A DNA stretch of 64,000 nucleotides from Monodelphis domestica (Eukaryota; Chordata; Mammalia; Didelphimorphia; Didelphidae), in assembly GCF_027887165.1 (NCBI RefSeq), contig NC_077232.1, positions 85,965,881 to 86,029,880 on the forward strand, read 5' to 3'. Below, piece after piece: positions 10,458 through 22,484 of this stretch. The notes beneath the pieces are model-generated. The model was not told the DNA's origin. It saw only the letters and a program-made list of their open reading frames with translations, and ran no database searches. The first letter of the stretch is position 1. Each line of letters begins with the position of its first letter. The position numbers were made by a program, and so were the translations under genes.

Positions 10458-11130
10458 GGCAGTTGCTCTCTGGGTGTTAACAGTTATTCTTTCTGAATGC
10501 TGGGAGCAGGTGACGTCTTCTTTTCTCTCCTCACTGTCTGAAGGTAGAAGGAAAGGAGGGAAAATCCTGAAGGAGTTAAGTGATTTCCTTTTCCAGCTTG
10601 GGAAACACTAGCGACTATCTATTGCTGTTTCATAGATTGTTTTATCTCTGAGAAGACCAAAGAAAGACTTGGTCTTTGATTTGGACTCTCTGGGTCCTAA
10701 CTTGGTTCTTGCTGAGGCTCAGCCAGCTGACCTTTGTTATTTTTTAAGTTGGAGACAAAGTTAAGAATGATATTCTTCTTATGAGGATAATAGTGTTAGT
10801 TTATTGTAGAATAGGGAAAATTTGGATTATTCAGATCAGGAAGGATCAGTGTAGCCTGTGAAAACAGGAGAAGCAGTTTCTTGCAGAACCAGGGAGTTTT
10901 ATTTTGGGTGGAGTTAGAAGCCCTTAGAGTTAGAAATCATTTTATATCCTTATATTCTCAATAAATAGTTTATTTTTGTATTTTAAGAGTCTCCTTAGTG
11001 TCGTTCCTCCTGGCCCTAAAGAGAAATTCACTTATGAGCTTCACTTCACTTATATAAACTGAAGATACTTTATAAGCACAGTAAGAAGAGTATATAATCA
11101 GTTTATATCCATAATCAATTCATCGAGTTC
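10458..11130 (+). mobile_element. LTR-like repeat, copy A (probable solo LTR)
   Basis: Shares ordered blocks with the opposite strand of 55640-56300: cagcttgggaaacacta, tctgagaagaccaaagaaag, gtgtagcctgtgaaaacagg, agccttagagttagaaat-like and gagcttcacttc. It has AATAAA at about 10960-10970. No viral coding frame is next to it, so it fits a solo LTR of an old endogenous retrovirus or a related LTR element; the class is not assigned. Confidence 0.6.
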
Positions 11131-11274
11131 TTATTTTTACACATCTGAGTTGTAAAATCTTTCTCCAATTTCCTAATCCATCTTGGTTATGCTATTAGTG
11201 GTTTCCTAAATGTTCACACCATGAAGAAGACTCACAGATAATAAAGATCTGTCATGTTATCAATAACAAAGATC

Positions 11275-11365
11275 TTTTGATGTTTTTCAGCTGTGTCTGA
11301 CTCTTCGTGGCCCTATTTGGGGTTTTCTTAGCAAAGATACAGAAGGGTTTGCCATTGCCTTCTCC
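11275..11365 (-). repeat. RTE-tail SINE fragment
   Basis: Contains gactcttcgtggccctattt ggggttttcttagcaaagat, the tail only. Confidence 0.75.
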
Positions 11366-11837
11366 ACAGGTTCCATCTACTACAACTCTTATTGCTTCTA
11401 GTTCATAACTTCCCTACTAGGTCATGCCAATACCATATTTATGAAGTCATGCCCTGGTGGATGTTATTGCTTAATGTGTGGAAGGATGAATTTCATCAGA
11501 AGACCCAGGAATAAATCTCACCTTGCTGCTACTTAATGCCTATGTAACCTTGGGCCAATCACTTCCTCTTCTCTGGGTTTGAGTGATTCCTCTGTAAAAT
11601 GAAGGAATGAAATGATTGCTAAGGTTCTTTCTATCTAGGAAGTTTATGCTTTCATGAATGCTTGTCTCAAGCATAGATATTAATGTATATATTACATATA
11701 TAATGGTCACATTTTTATCCATTACAATTCTCTTTCAACTTGTGTTCTACTTTACTTATTATGGAACTTTATGTAGAACTAGTGACTTCCTAAACACAGA
11801 TAGGCATAGTAATCGACAAATAGGTGATTTAGGCTCT

Positions 11838-12115
11838 ACTACTACTACTACCACCACTACTACTATTGCTTAACATTTTTATAGTGCCTTAGAGTTTGAA
11901 AAGCACTTTATATATCGCTCCTCTTCTCACAACAGCTCTTAATGATAGGTGCTATTATTAGCCTCCTTTTATAGATGAGGAAACCTAGACTAAGAGGTTA
12001 GATGACTTGCACAGGGTCATATAGCTAGCTAGTTTCTGAGATAGCATTCGAACTTGGATCTTCTGGATTCCAAGTCCATAGAGCTATCCAGCATGCCATC
12101 TAGCTGCTTCTAATC
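11838..12115 (-). repeat. ACT run plus MIR-like SINE
   Basis: A (CTA)n run at 11838-11866 leads into atttttatagtgccttagag, then tagatgaggaaacctagact and cttgcacagggtcatatagc, a reverse-oriented MIR. Confidence 0.65.
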
Positions 12116-12284
12116 AAACACACGCAGATATCTGTACATATGTTTAGGCAGAGGGTGGGTAAACAACTCCTATACTATACCATCTTGTATCTCTTACTAC
12201 CACAGATCAAATTTACAATTGCATAAAACAGAGCTCTGACGTGTTGAGCCAGGGCTTATACTTTAATGTCAATAGTAGTGGGTA

Positions 12285-12428
12285 AATCCAGAGAAAGAAC
12301 CCTTGGGGTTGTCTTTCACAACAGTGTATTTTTGGTTTTATTTGGGGGGTTGGTTATGTATGACTTTGCTCTTACAATAATGAACAATATGGAAGTGTAT
12401 TTTGCATGACAATAAAAATGAAAAAAAT
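12285..12428 (+). mobile_element. L1 3' UTR fragment (older subfamily)
   Basis: Runs from ccagagaaagaacccttggg through tggttatgtatgactttgct to gcatgacaataaaaatgaaa. A similar end is present at 45110-45270. Confidence 0.7.
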
Positions 12429-12489
12429 AGTAGTCGGTAAGAATTGGTAAATATTAATCCTTGCAAAGAAAAAAGTCTTTCTTTAAAAA

Positions 12490-12685
12490 ATTCTTTATCT
12501 TTCATCTTCAAATTACTACTGTGTTTTGGTTCCAAGGCAGAAGAGCAGTAAGGGCTAGGTAATGTTTTAGTGACTTGCCCAGGGTTACACAGCTAGGAAG
12601 TGTCTAAGGTTAGATTTGAACCCAAGATCTTCCATCTCTAGGGGACTTCTCCAGCCATGGAACCACTGAGACACCCTCTCTTTTG
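12490..12685 (-). mobile_element. tRNA-derived CORE-type SINE
   Basis: gttttggttccaaggcagaa, gtgacttgcccagggttaca and gatttgaacccaagatcttc in the order of a reversed copy. Confidence 0.85.
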
Positions 12686-14504
12686 TTTCAATATCTAAAA
12701 ATTCACAACATAAAATTAATCCCTCTTTCATTACTTCAAGCATTATTCTCTCTATCATTCCCTCCCTTTGTCTTCCCTTCTCTTACCTAATCATTTCTGC
12801 TTCCTTCAAGTGATGTCATAAAACACCATTCCTTGTCTGCTCCCTGTCATAATTTCTCTCCTTAGGATTTGCCAAACTATGGCATGGGATTTGGTGGAGA
12901 TTTTGCCAAGCCCTTCCAAATGCAGTTCTTTGGATTGGCTGTTCCACATGTGATCTCATGAAGCAGAGGGCACTTGAGTCACCACCTGCCTCCCAAAACT
13001 TTCTTTCATATAGTCAAAATCCAAATTAACTTTTTAAATTTTTTTTCCTGGCTGTCCCTTACTAAATGAGAATAATTTCCTCTGAGAATGTGGTTAAGTG
13101 ATTTGTCTAAGGTCATGGCAGTAGTGAGGATCAAATGAGATTATAGATATGAGATAGTAGAAACTCAGTATGAAATTATACTTCAGAAAGGGGGAAATAC
13201 CTTGCCATTTATAAGATATTATTATTCTGTGAATGAGAAATAGACTTCAGTGTTTTGCTTTTGTTCTATGGCAACTGCCATCAGATTAAAAGTTCATCGG
13301 TGAGCTTGCTGGTATTGGATTTGGGTCAAAATATTGGACTTTCTGAGCTCTTCTGCTTTAAAGATTATTATTGGAGCCAGCCATAGAAGATAACTCCTGG
13401 GAATGGTGGGGAGGAGATAAATGTAAGAGAAAGGAAGTTCTGTATCAAACCAATTAGCCCTTTTCTACTCACTGGCAGAAGCCCTGAGATACTAAGGAGA
13501 CAAAGATGGAAATTAGAGACCTCAAATGAACACGGCATTGAGTCTTGTTTTTCCCCTCCTTCATTCTCAGCATTTAGAGAAAGAATTGATTGAATGAACG
13601 AGTCCAGTTCTGAGATTCTCTATAATGTGATCTTGCCATGTAGGTGGAATAGATTCAGCAGGGACTTTCCTGTACAAATCTCTTCCATTGATGGCTTGTG
13701 AGAGTAGAATGTGTCCAACTGAGCCTTGACACAGACAAAAGGGGAGGAGAATGTGAAAACTCAGCATCCCTGAGATGCATTTGCTTCTGCCTTTGTTTCT
13801 TTCCAAGATTGTGCTTTGAACAAAAGATACCCTAGTTTTGACTTTGAGAAAGCAGTTCGCATGTTGCTGTTGGGTATGGGGTGATGATGGCAATAGGGCA
13901 CTAAAGAAACTCAGTGAAGTCAAAGGTCAAGTTACTGTTATCCATTATATAAAATAACTAAATATTTTAAATTCAATGTCATTTTTCTGGTGCTAATGCT
14001 GCAGCCAAGGCACAAAATACTAGCTTTAACTTCTCTGGGCCTCAGTTTCCTTTTCTGTAAAAAGGGAGACTGAGCATTCTGTGTACCCACTCTTTCTCTT
14101 CCAGTTCTGACATTCTAAAATTCTTTATAGCTCTAACAATCTATATTCTGAGATCCTTCCATTCTTTATTTTTGTTTGTTTGTTAGTTCTGCTATTAATA
14201 TAGTTCTATTTCAGGTCGAACATTATAACTTTTTAAAGTTCTTCCCTGTCTAGAAATTTCCATTTGAAGGCTCCTTCCAGGTCTCACATTCCATACATAT
14301 TTGAAGATCATTTTCAGCTCTGACATTTAATTTCTAAAATATCTTTTACCCTTAACATTCTGTGTTCTAAGCTCCCCTTCAGCTCAAATTGTTCTATGTT
14401 CCAAGAGCCTTTCTAGCTGCAGAGAATCTAGTATTCTTCAAATCTATAATTCAAGAATAGAGGTAGGATGAGACTCAGTATCACTTAAAAAGAAACAGAG
14501 AGAG
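12686..14504. other. Repeat-poor intergenic stretch
   Basis: Mostly unclassified. One MIR-like piece lies at about 13985-14110 (gggcctcagtttccttttct). A 118-codon minus-strand frame (13923-13567) shows no domain, splice context or family resemblance, and I do not call it a gene. A homologous downstream neighbour such as AFAP1, which follows SORCS2 in human, was looked for on the + strand and not found. Confidence 0.45.
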
Positions 14505-14519
14505 ACAGTTTTGTTTGGC

Positions 14520-14525
14520 TTTATT
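14520..14525 (-). promoter_or_regulatory. Candidate distal polyadenylation signal AATAAA
   Basis: Minus-strand AATAAA in the context aattaaaataaagccaaac, followed about 15-30 nt later by a pyrimidine-rich ctgtctctctctgtttc that could act as a downstream element. The preceding 350 nt are repeat-free and AT-rich, like many mammalian 3' UTR ends. It would give a UTR of about 4.5 kb. Confidence 0.45.
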
Positions 14526-16509
14526 TTAATTAAACTGCTTAAAATATTTACACATTCAAGTTCATTGTATTTTCATGGTGTGTTCATGGGCGATTCATCC
14601 TAGGACTCAAGGTGGAGAAGCTCATCAGTGATTTTAAAGTTTCTTTTTTAAAAATTATATTCACAATTTTCCCAGCTTTCTTCTTTTGTGAGGAGGCAGA
14701 CATACAAGCGTAGTAGTATCATTTGGCTTTGATAGTGGAATTGGAGTATCTATAGTGGATGTATAATAAGAATCTATAAAGTATGTATAGGTATTTTTTC
14801 TAGCTCCATATATGTAAGTATATAGAATAACAGCACAAGGAAAATAACAGGGCTGTTCTTCTTTTTTTTTTAAAACAAGTTATTATACCTGAAATTTCAG
14901 GAAAAAAAATCATTGAATTGAAGCTGCCAGGAATGTGGAAGAGGGAATATATAACTGATGTAGACAGTTAAAGAATATGGAAAACTCAAGTCTCCTCCTA
15001 TCAATTTTCAGGAAAACCCTCATCCCCCTCAATTCAGCTCTCTTGGATATGGGTTCTAGTTTCCCACTCTGTCACTGACTTGCTACATGACCTTATATGT
15101 CATGGAATCATTGGATCTCTCTCTAGGCCTTCATCAAACAGGATAATAATGCCAGCTCTACTTATCTTAGATTTGGTTGAAGAGGAAGAAAAAAGATGCC
15201 AGTGACAGTGCTTCTGATTTACAGGAAGAAGACTTGGCATTCAAATCCAGGCTCTGCTACTTTGTCACCTAGAGCCAATCATTCCTTTTCCTGGGCTTCA
15301 GTTTCCCTATCTGAAAAAAGCACTTGTATACCTGTTATCTCAACACCAGTCCTCCTTCTAGCTTCCATGATTGATCAAGAACTGGAAATCCAACTGCCAT
15401 TTTCTTTGTCAGCATGAACAAAATTAGAATTTCAAAGAAGTTGGTTCAGAAAAGACCATGAATCTGGGATCAAAGGTTCAAATCCTGGATCAGCTACTTG
15501 TTGCTGTGTGAGCTCAGACCCTCATTTTGGGGTCTCAGTTTTCCTCTTCTTTAAAATGGGAAGGGGAGAGGCTAAACTAGTTGATTTCTAGAATTCCTTA
15601 TAGTTCTAAATCTCATGATTCTGAGATAATGTAACACTACCACTTAAAGTCTCTCTCATGATATTCAGAACTTCAGGAAAGCTGGTGGAGGTGACCATTT
15701 TCCAGAATGATGTCCATGGCAGGGGCTACAGAGACTTATACTCCATGCACTCAAAGCTTTTGGAGGCTCTCTTCATTCTTCCCACATTAGACTGTTAAGG
15801 GTACCCATATTCTGGAATAGATAATCCCCCCCCCATGAGTGTAGTTTACTGCATAAAGCTACATGGCATAAATAGAAAGAATTGTGGGTTTGGTTTCAAA
15901 TCCTGGCCATTGATAAATTGTGTGATTTTTTAAGAATTCGCCTCCCTTCCCTAGGCCTCAGTTTTATCATTCATATAACTGGGCTGGACTGGATGAAGTA
16001 GATGATCTTTGAGGGACATTTCCTTCCCTAAATTTATGGCCCTATGATTGAAACCCCGTGTAATCTATGGAAGAACTAACAAGACATAGAAGAGGTCATC
16101 AGAAGAATGTCACCTCAGATAAGCATTTTCTTGCTTGGTGATCTCAAGGAAGGAGCTATAATTTCTCCTTTGTTGGAGATGGATGGAGCATTAAACTTAG
16201 AGTTGGAAGACTTGACTGAGTTCTAAATTTATCATTTAAGTGCTTTGCTACTAGCTTACTGTGTGACTTTTTAGCTATCCTTTTGGGGCCCTTGGCAATG
16301 TTATAAGACTATAATTTGTGGGGCAGTTGCTTATCTGCATGGGGGCAGAAGGAATTTCCTTACCTACACTAGTGAAATCTCAAGTCCAGATTGTCCACAA
16401 AGATCAGGTGGTCTCTTTTGGTTCTAGAATTTTGTAATTCTATAAAGACATGAATTTAAAAATCTCTCCCTTATTTCTACTTCCTGTCTTGCCTGAATTT
16501 CTTCAAATC

Positions 16510-16720
16510 TGCTAAAATCCCATCTTCCCCAAGGCTCTGAATGCCTCTGGGAAATTATCTGTGTTATTTTTCATATACCCTGTTTGTCCATGATCATTTG
16601 TATGGTGTCTCCATTCATTTGTGAGCTCCTTGACAGCAGGGACAGTTTGCCTTGCTTTGGGTCCCCCAAGCTTTGCCCAGTGGTTGGCTCTTAGATGGAG
16701 CTCAATGCTTCTTGATTTGG
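16510..16720 (+). repeat. L2-type LINE 3' end relic
   Basis: Phrases tgtgagctccttgacagcag ggacagtttgccttgctttg and tctgggaaattatctgtgtt are typical of L2 3' ends. Confidence 0.55.
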
Positions 16721-17340
16721 CTGATGCCATTTTCTTATTGAACTAGTATCTCTAATTCTAGGCAACTACCCTGTTACCATGTGTGATTTGTGGCTTCTTA
16801 ATTGCCTGGGCCACTGAAGTTGAGCCACGTCTACTGAGACACTAAACTGCTTGGATGTCTTTTGGAGGTGGACTCCTTTAAAGGAACCAGTATCTTGCCT
16901 TATAGAAAAACTACTGGGTGGGGGTAGCATGGAGGAGGAGTGCCACCCTGTGGTTGAATGGAGGAAAAGCCTTCTGGAGATCATATTCTGTCCCTTAGTC
17001 TTAGTGGACCCAGTGGGAAGAGACTGGTCAGCCTTAGCTTTTAGAGCAAAGACCACAACCAGGTGAGACATAAAGGGGGTGGCCCTAGACACTCAGACAC
17101 TTGGGAGAGCATCTCTTGAAACTCAAGAGAGAGAATAGGTATGGTAGCATGGAAAAAGAACTGTCCTTGTTCTCAAGAGAGAATATCCCTCTCTTCGCAT
17201 CCCTGTGTGAGCCAAATATCCTCTTCAAAGCCTCAGTTTCCTCATTTGTAGAAACGGCATCCTCATAACTGTACACTGTCTACCTCACTGGCTTGTTGTG
17301 AGGAAGAGGCTTGTCAACCTTGAAGTGCTATAGAAATGTG

Positions 17341-17378
17341 AGTTATTATTATTATCATTATTATTATTATTGTTATTT
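17341..17378. repeat. ATT trinucleotide run
   Basis: Imperfect (ATT)n at the end of a MIR-like piece (cctcactggcttgttgtgag near 17283). Confidence 0.85.
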
Positions 17379-17716
17379 TCATTTGCTGCTGCTTTGACAA
17401 ATATAAGGGGCTGGGGAGGAGGGCTAAACCCAAGCTTAGTTAGCCTGTGTGACCCTACCATAAAAATAGAAAGTTAAAAAAAATACCCCAAAAGCTACAT
17501 AAAGAAGTATTTACATTATTTGACTTTTAAAAAGGGGAAGGCGGAAGGGTGATGGGGGAAGAAGGCGCTGGGGGTTTCCTTAGTGGCCATGGCTGGTAGG
17601 GTTGGGGAGAAAGGTGATCTCTGGGGCTGCTTATATTGGGTACTCAGCTACTGTGGCTGGGAAGTGATGCATCTCCCTAACCTGGACGGGTTCCCAGCTT
17701 CACTCATCCTTTAGGC

Positions 17717-17931
17717 CAGTGATGTTGAACCTTTTAGAGATTAGAGACTGAGTGCCCAATCTGCAACCCTCACACAGCATGTGAGCTGCTCCCAGACAGG
17801 GGAAGGAGGAAGCACTCCCATTGGGCTGCTGGGCAGAAGGACAGGGGATGGGAGAAATGTCCTCAGGCACAGTGGAGAGGGGGAGGGGAGCAGCCCCCTC
17901 TGGCACATGTGCCATAGGTTCACCAACACAG
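17717..17931. mobile_element. hAT-like non-autonomous element, copy 1
   Basis: Begins cagtgatgttgaacctttta and ends taggttcaccaacacag, near-perfect inverted ends. It shares cattgggctgctgggcagaa with copy 3. Flanks ctttaggc and cttaggac may be a decayed 8-bp duplication. It lies inside the putative SORCS2 3' UTR. The 91-codon minus frame here is spurious. Confidence 0.65.
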
Positions 17932-18059
17932 CTTAGGACAACAAGAGTTAGGGAAAGTGCTTTGTAAACCTTCAAAGCAAATTGCTATAGACATGTAGGT
18001 GATTAATAATGGGTTGATGTGGAGAGAATGAAGCTCTGGGCCTGGGTAGAGGAGATCAG

Positions 18060-18330
18060 GCTTGAAGTCTCAGCTCTGACATTTCCTAGAAAATTACTTC
18101 CCTTCCTTGGCCTTCATTTTCATCATCTATCAAATTAGGGGGTTGGACTAAATCATCTCTTAAGGACCTAGTAAGTTCTAAATGCTATGATACTAAGGGT
18201 GGTGTAGCAGGGGAGAAAAAACACTGGACCTGGACTCCAGAGTTCTATGTTCAAATCCTGACTGAATCTTATTAACCATGGAAGCTTGAGCAAGTCACAT
18301 CTGTCTAAGTCCTAATTTCCTCATCTCTAG
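18060..18330 (+). repeat. Two MIR-like SINE relics
   Basis: aaattacttcccttccttgg ccttcattttcatcatctat at 18090-18130, and gagcaagtcacatctgtcta then cctcatctctagaatgggga at 18290-18340. Confidence 0.5.
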
Positions 18331-18446
18331 AATGGGGATACTCACATTTACATGTTGTATTTTATAGGATTATAGGGAAAAAGCACTTTGGAAACTTGAA
18401 AGTGTAGGATAAATAGGAGTTGTTAGTGTTAGGATTTCTACTGGGG

Positions 18447-18452
18447 TTTATT
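18447..18452 (-). promoter_or_regulatory. Candidate proximal polyadenylation signal AATAAA
   Basis: Minus-strand AATAAA about 630 nt after the SORCS2 stop codon. It could give a short 3' UTR. The hexamer alone is weak evidence. Confidence 0.3.
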
Positions 18453-19078
18453 TCCCTTTTTAAGAACAAGAAATCCCAGTAGTTTAGGGAAGTTCACCAC
18501 TTCTGGATCAAGTTGAGGAAGAAGCAGCTAGCCAAGGTGGGTGTGTTCCCCTGGGGAGCAGGAGGACTCAGGAATGTTCTTTCCTTAGGGACTCTGAATG
18601 ACAAACTAGCAGGGGGAAGAGGGGGTTCACTACTCTTAGCAAGGCCCCCTTCTGGTCCTTTTTTCTGCTGCTAGGCATTTCCAATCAGGTCTTCGAGACT
18701 ACCCGCCAATGAAAAGGGTCATGAGGCATAAAAGATGTCAGAACAAAGACATAAATGTCAGTGGAGGGGAATGGACACAAGGAGAAGGGAGGCTGGGGAG
18801 TGCCTTGGGCTGTATTTCTGCTCTGATAGTTTGAGTTTGAGTTGGTCCAGGCTCGAAGTCCATCCAGGGAATATCAGGTGAGATGTGTCCTCTGCTTCAA
18901 ATGGGGACCATCGGGCAATGACCACTGTTCTGGGTGTCTTTTTCAGGGAATTCCCTTTGCAACATCAGTTATAGCCACACTTGCCATCCTGGGACCTCCC
19001 CAGAGTGGAGATGGGGTGGGGGTGGGGGACAAAACAAGATGGGGAAGAGTCTTCCATGTTTGTGCCCAGCTGCAAACA

Positions 19079-19143
19079 TCAGCTAACCAGGTAGCTGTGC
19101 ATCTCTCGGGAGTTGATGCTCAGAACCACGCCTGAGTGATTAC
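19079..19143 (-). CDS. SORCS2: SORCS2 last coding exon, C-terminus and stop
   Basis: On the minus strand a ttcctag acceptor (ending 19144) is followed by GT, which completes Gly, then codons for NHSGVVLSINSREMHSYLVS and TGA at 19081-19079. The 65-nt coding part enters in phase 1, matching all three donors of the previous exon. The C-terminal 20 residues appear identical to those I know for mammalian SORCS2, which makes this the strongest single piece of evidence for the gene. The last residues form the free cytoplasmic C-terminus. The exon continues into the 3' UTR. Confidence 0.95.
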
Positions 19144-19844
19144 CTAGGAAGAAACAAAATGGGACATAAGCGTTAGCATGCTCATTCCAGAGGGGCCAAC
19201 CCAGGGGGTGACGCATAGAGATAATGGCTTTAGAAGCTCAGGTGAATGTGGAACAACTATGTGGTTGTACCTACTGTGTGCCTGGGTTTGGGGCAGTGGG
19301 CTTTTAAAGACTGGAGTGAATCTGCAGTGGGTCCCTAACATTCCTTTTCCAGTGACTGCCTAAAACAGCTCTTGGTGCCTTTAAAAAATGTGAGTCTCTC
19401 AAAGGGAGCAGGTGAGGGAGAAGAGTAGGACAGGAAGCCTCCGTCCAACATGCCACTGACCTGTGACTGGGCAGTGACTGGCATCGGCAATAAGGGGATT
19501 CGGTGGCTGCTCAAGCTTCCCCCTCTCTCAGAAGAGGTCACTGCAAGGCAAGGGCGTGGAGAGGTCCCAAGGTGGGGGGTGGCGAGAAAGGAGGCAACAT
19601 AACATATATAGAAAATAGAATAAATGACTGGGTGAATCTGGAAGACTGGTGCTGTGGAGAGTCCAAAGTTACAAGAGGAAAGAGAACAATAGAAAACTTG
19701 TTGAACAAGTCTGCCATTTTCTAGCTTGGGCAAGCTTGTAAAATCAGGAAGGTGGACTAAAGGCTCTTGACTATCCCTCCCAGATCTAAAATTTGATGAT
19801 CTGCAGCTTTAAGTTCTTTTTGATCTTAAAAAATTAAGTTCTAC

Positions 19845-20118
19845 ACTATCCACATCCAGAGAAAGAACTGTGGGAATAGAAACCCAGAAGAAAAACACAA
19901 GATTGATCACATGGTTCAATAGGTATATGATTGGGGATGTTGACTCTAAACTCAAAACGATCACTCTGTTGCAAATAATAATATGGAAATAGGTCTTGAT
20001 CAATGATACATGTAAAACCCAGTGGAATTGCTCCTTGGCTATAGGAGGGGGGAGGAGGGAGGGGAAGGAAAGAGCATGAATCATGTAACCATGAAAAGAT
20101 ATTCTAAAATAATTAAAG
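19845..20118 (+). mobile_element. L1 3' UTR fragment
   Basis: From catccagagaaagaactgtg through gattgatcacatggttcaat to cccagtggaattgctccttg and a G-rich run, the usual marsupial L1 end. It lies in the last SORCS2 intron, antisense to the gene. Confidence 0.8.
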
Positions 20119-20454
20119 AATTAAGTTCTAGCAGAAAATAACAGTAGTATGTTGGGTGTGTGGGTGACTGACCCCCTTTCCCACTGTCTGTGTAGTCTTG
20201 GACATAGGACTAAACTCAGAGACTCAGCTGCTTCAGCTGTAAAAATGAGGATAGGAATACTTTTCTTGTTTAAAGGATGGATAAGATGACGTCATAGAAT
20301 CACAGAATTTTAGAGTTGAAAGAGACCCCAGCCTCTATTTGATCTCTCAAAGAATCGCCCCTGCTGTATACTAAAGAAGTTGACCTCTCCTTGGAGATTC
20401 TCAAGGTAACTCTTTTCTTTGAGGTCCCTTTCAGCTCTAATGTCTATGGTGTTA

Positions 20455-20690
20455 TGGCTCAGCCATTTTTCAATCATATCCAACTCTTCATGACCCCATT
20501 TTAGGTCTTTATTTTTTTTGGCAAAAATACTGGAGAAGTTTGCCATTTCCTTCTCCAGGTCACCTTACAGATAAGGAAACTGAGGCAAATAGGATTAAGT
20601 GATTTGCCCAGTGTGTCTAAGGCCAGTTTTGAACTCAGGAAGATGTCTTCCCGACTCCAGGTCTGGCACTTTATCCACTCTGCCAAAGAT
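20455..20690 (-). mobile_element. tRNA-derived SINE with RTE-like tail
   Basis: Reversed tail caactcttcatgaccccatt, gaagtttgccatttccttct cc, body gtgatttgcccagtgtgtc, head ggtctggcactttatccact. Confidence 0.85.
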
Positions 20691-20907
20691 TTATGATACT
20701 ATCTTCACTTTTCAGTCAGTGGGATTTTTTGGGCAGAGGTACCTGAGTTTTCTCCCCACCTCAGATGTGCTAACATTATCTCAAGAACTCCACTGGTTCC
20801 CTCTGTTTTCCTAGCTCCAGACTCAAGATCTGTCTCCTATATGCAAGGAATGGAGTGTACAGAGATGCTCCAGATCATAACTACCAAGAAAGAAAGAGAG
20901 TGAAAAA

Positions 20908-20909
<2 letters not shown>

Positions 20910-20976
<67 letters not shown>
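20910..20976 (+). repeat. GT dinucleotide microsatellite
   Basis: About 33 uninterrupted TG copies. The minus-strand (transcribed) version is CA. Confidence 0.98.
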
Positions 20977-20977
<1 letters not shown>

Positions 20978-21239
20978 GTTCTTGAGGTCAACTAAATTTT
21001 GGAACACTCACAGTTCCTGTCTTTGGCATGGGCTGTATCCAAATCCTGTGAGTAGAAGATACTAGGTCGCTTCTGGAAGCTTTTAGACATAGGCTAATGT
21101 AGGATTCCAAGTGCAGAGCCTGCCTTCTACCAACAAAGCCATGTAGGGAGGAAGCTTAGATAGGACTGGTCAATTAATTAGTGGTAGAATCCTCGTCAGC
21201 AATTTCTTTCAGATCCAATATGTGGAGATCACACTGGAC

Positions 21240-21440
21240 AGGGGAAGGAAACTTGCACTGTTCTGGGAGCCAGGAGATTGGATTCTGGTCCAGCCTATGC
21301 TACTGGCAATTTATGACCTTGAATTGATTTTTCCCCACTGCAGAGCCTCAGTTTCTTTTTTCTTTTTTTTGTAAAGTAAGGATATTAGAGTAGATCTCAA
21401 AAGTCTCTGCCAGTTGTGATATCCTATGGCCTAGAAGAGG
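21240..21440 (+). repeat. MIR-like SINE relic
   Basis: gttctgggagccaggagatt and gcagagcctcagtttctttt, split by a T run. Confidence 0.55.
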
Positions 21441-21826
21441 ATCTTAGAACATAAATTTTTAGAATAAAGACAGTAGAACACATTTATTTGTTTTTAACTG
21501 GCATTTATAGATTTGGGCATAGATTTCAGGGGATCTGCAAACTTAGATGGGTGCCAAATTACATATTTATTTCAATATAACTGGTTCTTTTGAAATTCTA
21601 TGTATTTATGCTTTTGAGAACCTTCTGAGAAGGGATCCATAGGTTGTACTAGACTGCTAAAGAGTTTATGACACCAAAAATATTAAGAACCTCTCTTAAA
21701 GAAGATTGAATACCCTAGAGCAAAAGACCTGGGCAGCAGCCTAGACTCCAGATTGCTAGAGCTGGTAGCCTTTAAAATACTATCTCATTTTCATATAGAT
21801 ATTAATTGTTTTTAATGAAAAAAAAA

Positions 21827-22050
21827 ATTTTAAACCCTTACCTTCTGTCTTAGAATCAATACATCTTTTTCTCATCTCAACCCTGAGAGGTAAGTGGTGT
21901 AAGCATTTTATCCTTTTATTATAGGCAAGGAATCTAAAGCTAAGACAGATGCAATGACTTATCCAAGGTCATAGTAAGTGATATAATCTAGGCTTTAACC
22001 CAACTTTCTGGCTCTTAGCCCAGTGTTCTTCCCTCTACATTCTACTGCCA
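21827..22050 (-). repeat. CORE-type SINE tail plus MIR-like body
   Basis: tttaaacccttaccttctgt cttagaatcaatac, then ctaaagctaagacagatgca and cttatccaaggtcatagtaa in reversed order. Confidence 0.55.
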
Positions 22051-22484
22051 GATTGCCTTTGCTAACAGGATGGTTCTATCTGTTGCATGCATGCTTAAAG
22101 GGGAGGAACAAATCTTTAATTACCCTTTGGTGGTGAAGTCAACAATGGTCTGTGGGACCAGCTTGTAAACTGATTCACTTCCAAATAATAAATTGGAAAG
22201 AATTTAACCTAGAACTCTTTGGATGTAGGTCAGCTGGCCAGGGTACAGGAAGGAGTAGACACAGGAAAAAGGGACTCTTGGGAAATAGCCCAATTCTCAT
22301 ACATAGGATGAATGGAGTTTTTGTCAGAACCTATAAGAATCAGTTTCTTCATCTATTAAGTGAGTGGGTTATATTAGATCAGAATTTATAAGGCTCTCTC
22401 TTTTTTTCTAAGTCCTAGGAGTTATAGTCTATGTAGGAAGTTTTCTAGAAAGAGCAAGACAATTGGTATTTATTTTGTTGTCAT

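Larger units (their letters stand above)
14505..19078 (-). other. SORCS2: Putative SORCS2 3' UTR (or UTR plus downstream flank)
   Basis: Sequence just after the stop (about 18.4-19.08 kb) is more GC-rich than most of the window and nearly free of SINEs, as expected for a 3' UTR. The tract at 17.5-17.7 kb is also repeat-poor. A hAT-like element lies at 17717-17931, an ATT run at about 17341-17378, an L2-like stretch at 16510-16720, and MIR-like pieces are scattered between 14.0 and 18.4 kb. The stretch 14530-14900 reads on the minus strand like the end of a transcript and leads into AATAAA. How far the transcript runs is inferred; a shorter form ending near 18.43 kb is possible. Confidence 0.45.

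Noticed and set aside
13567..13923. 118-codon minus-strand frame downstream of SORCS2
   Set aside because: No domain, no splice context and no recognised family; its length is within chance for this base composition.
1..14500. A downstream neighbour gene such as AFAP1 on the plus strand
   Set aside because: Expected from human gene order, but no matching coding exon or clear 3' UTR was recognised; it probably lies beyond the window.
19335..19733. 132-codon minus frame just upstream of the last SORCS2 exon
   Set aside because: It lies in the last intron, has no splice bounds and no known protein resemblance.
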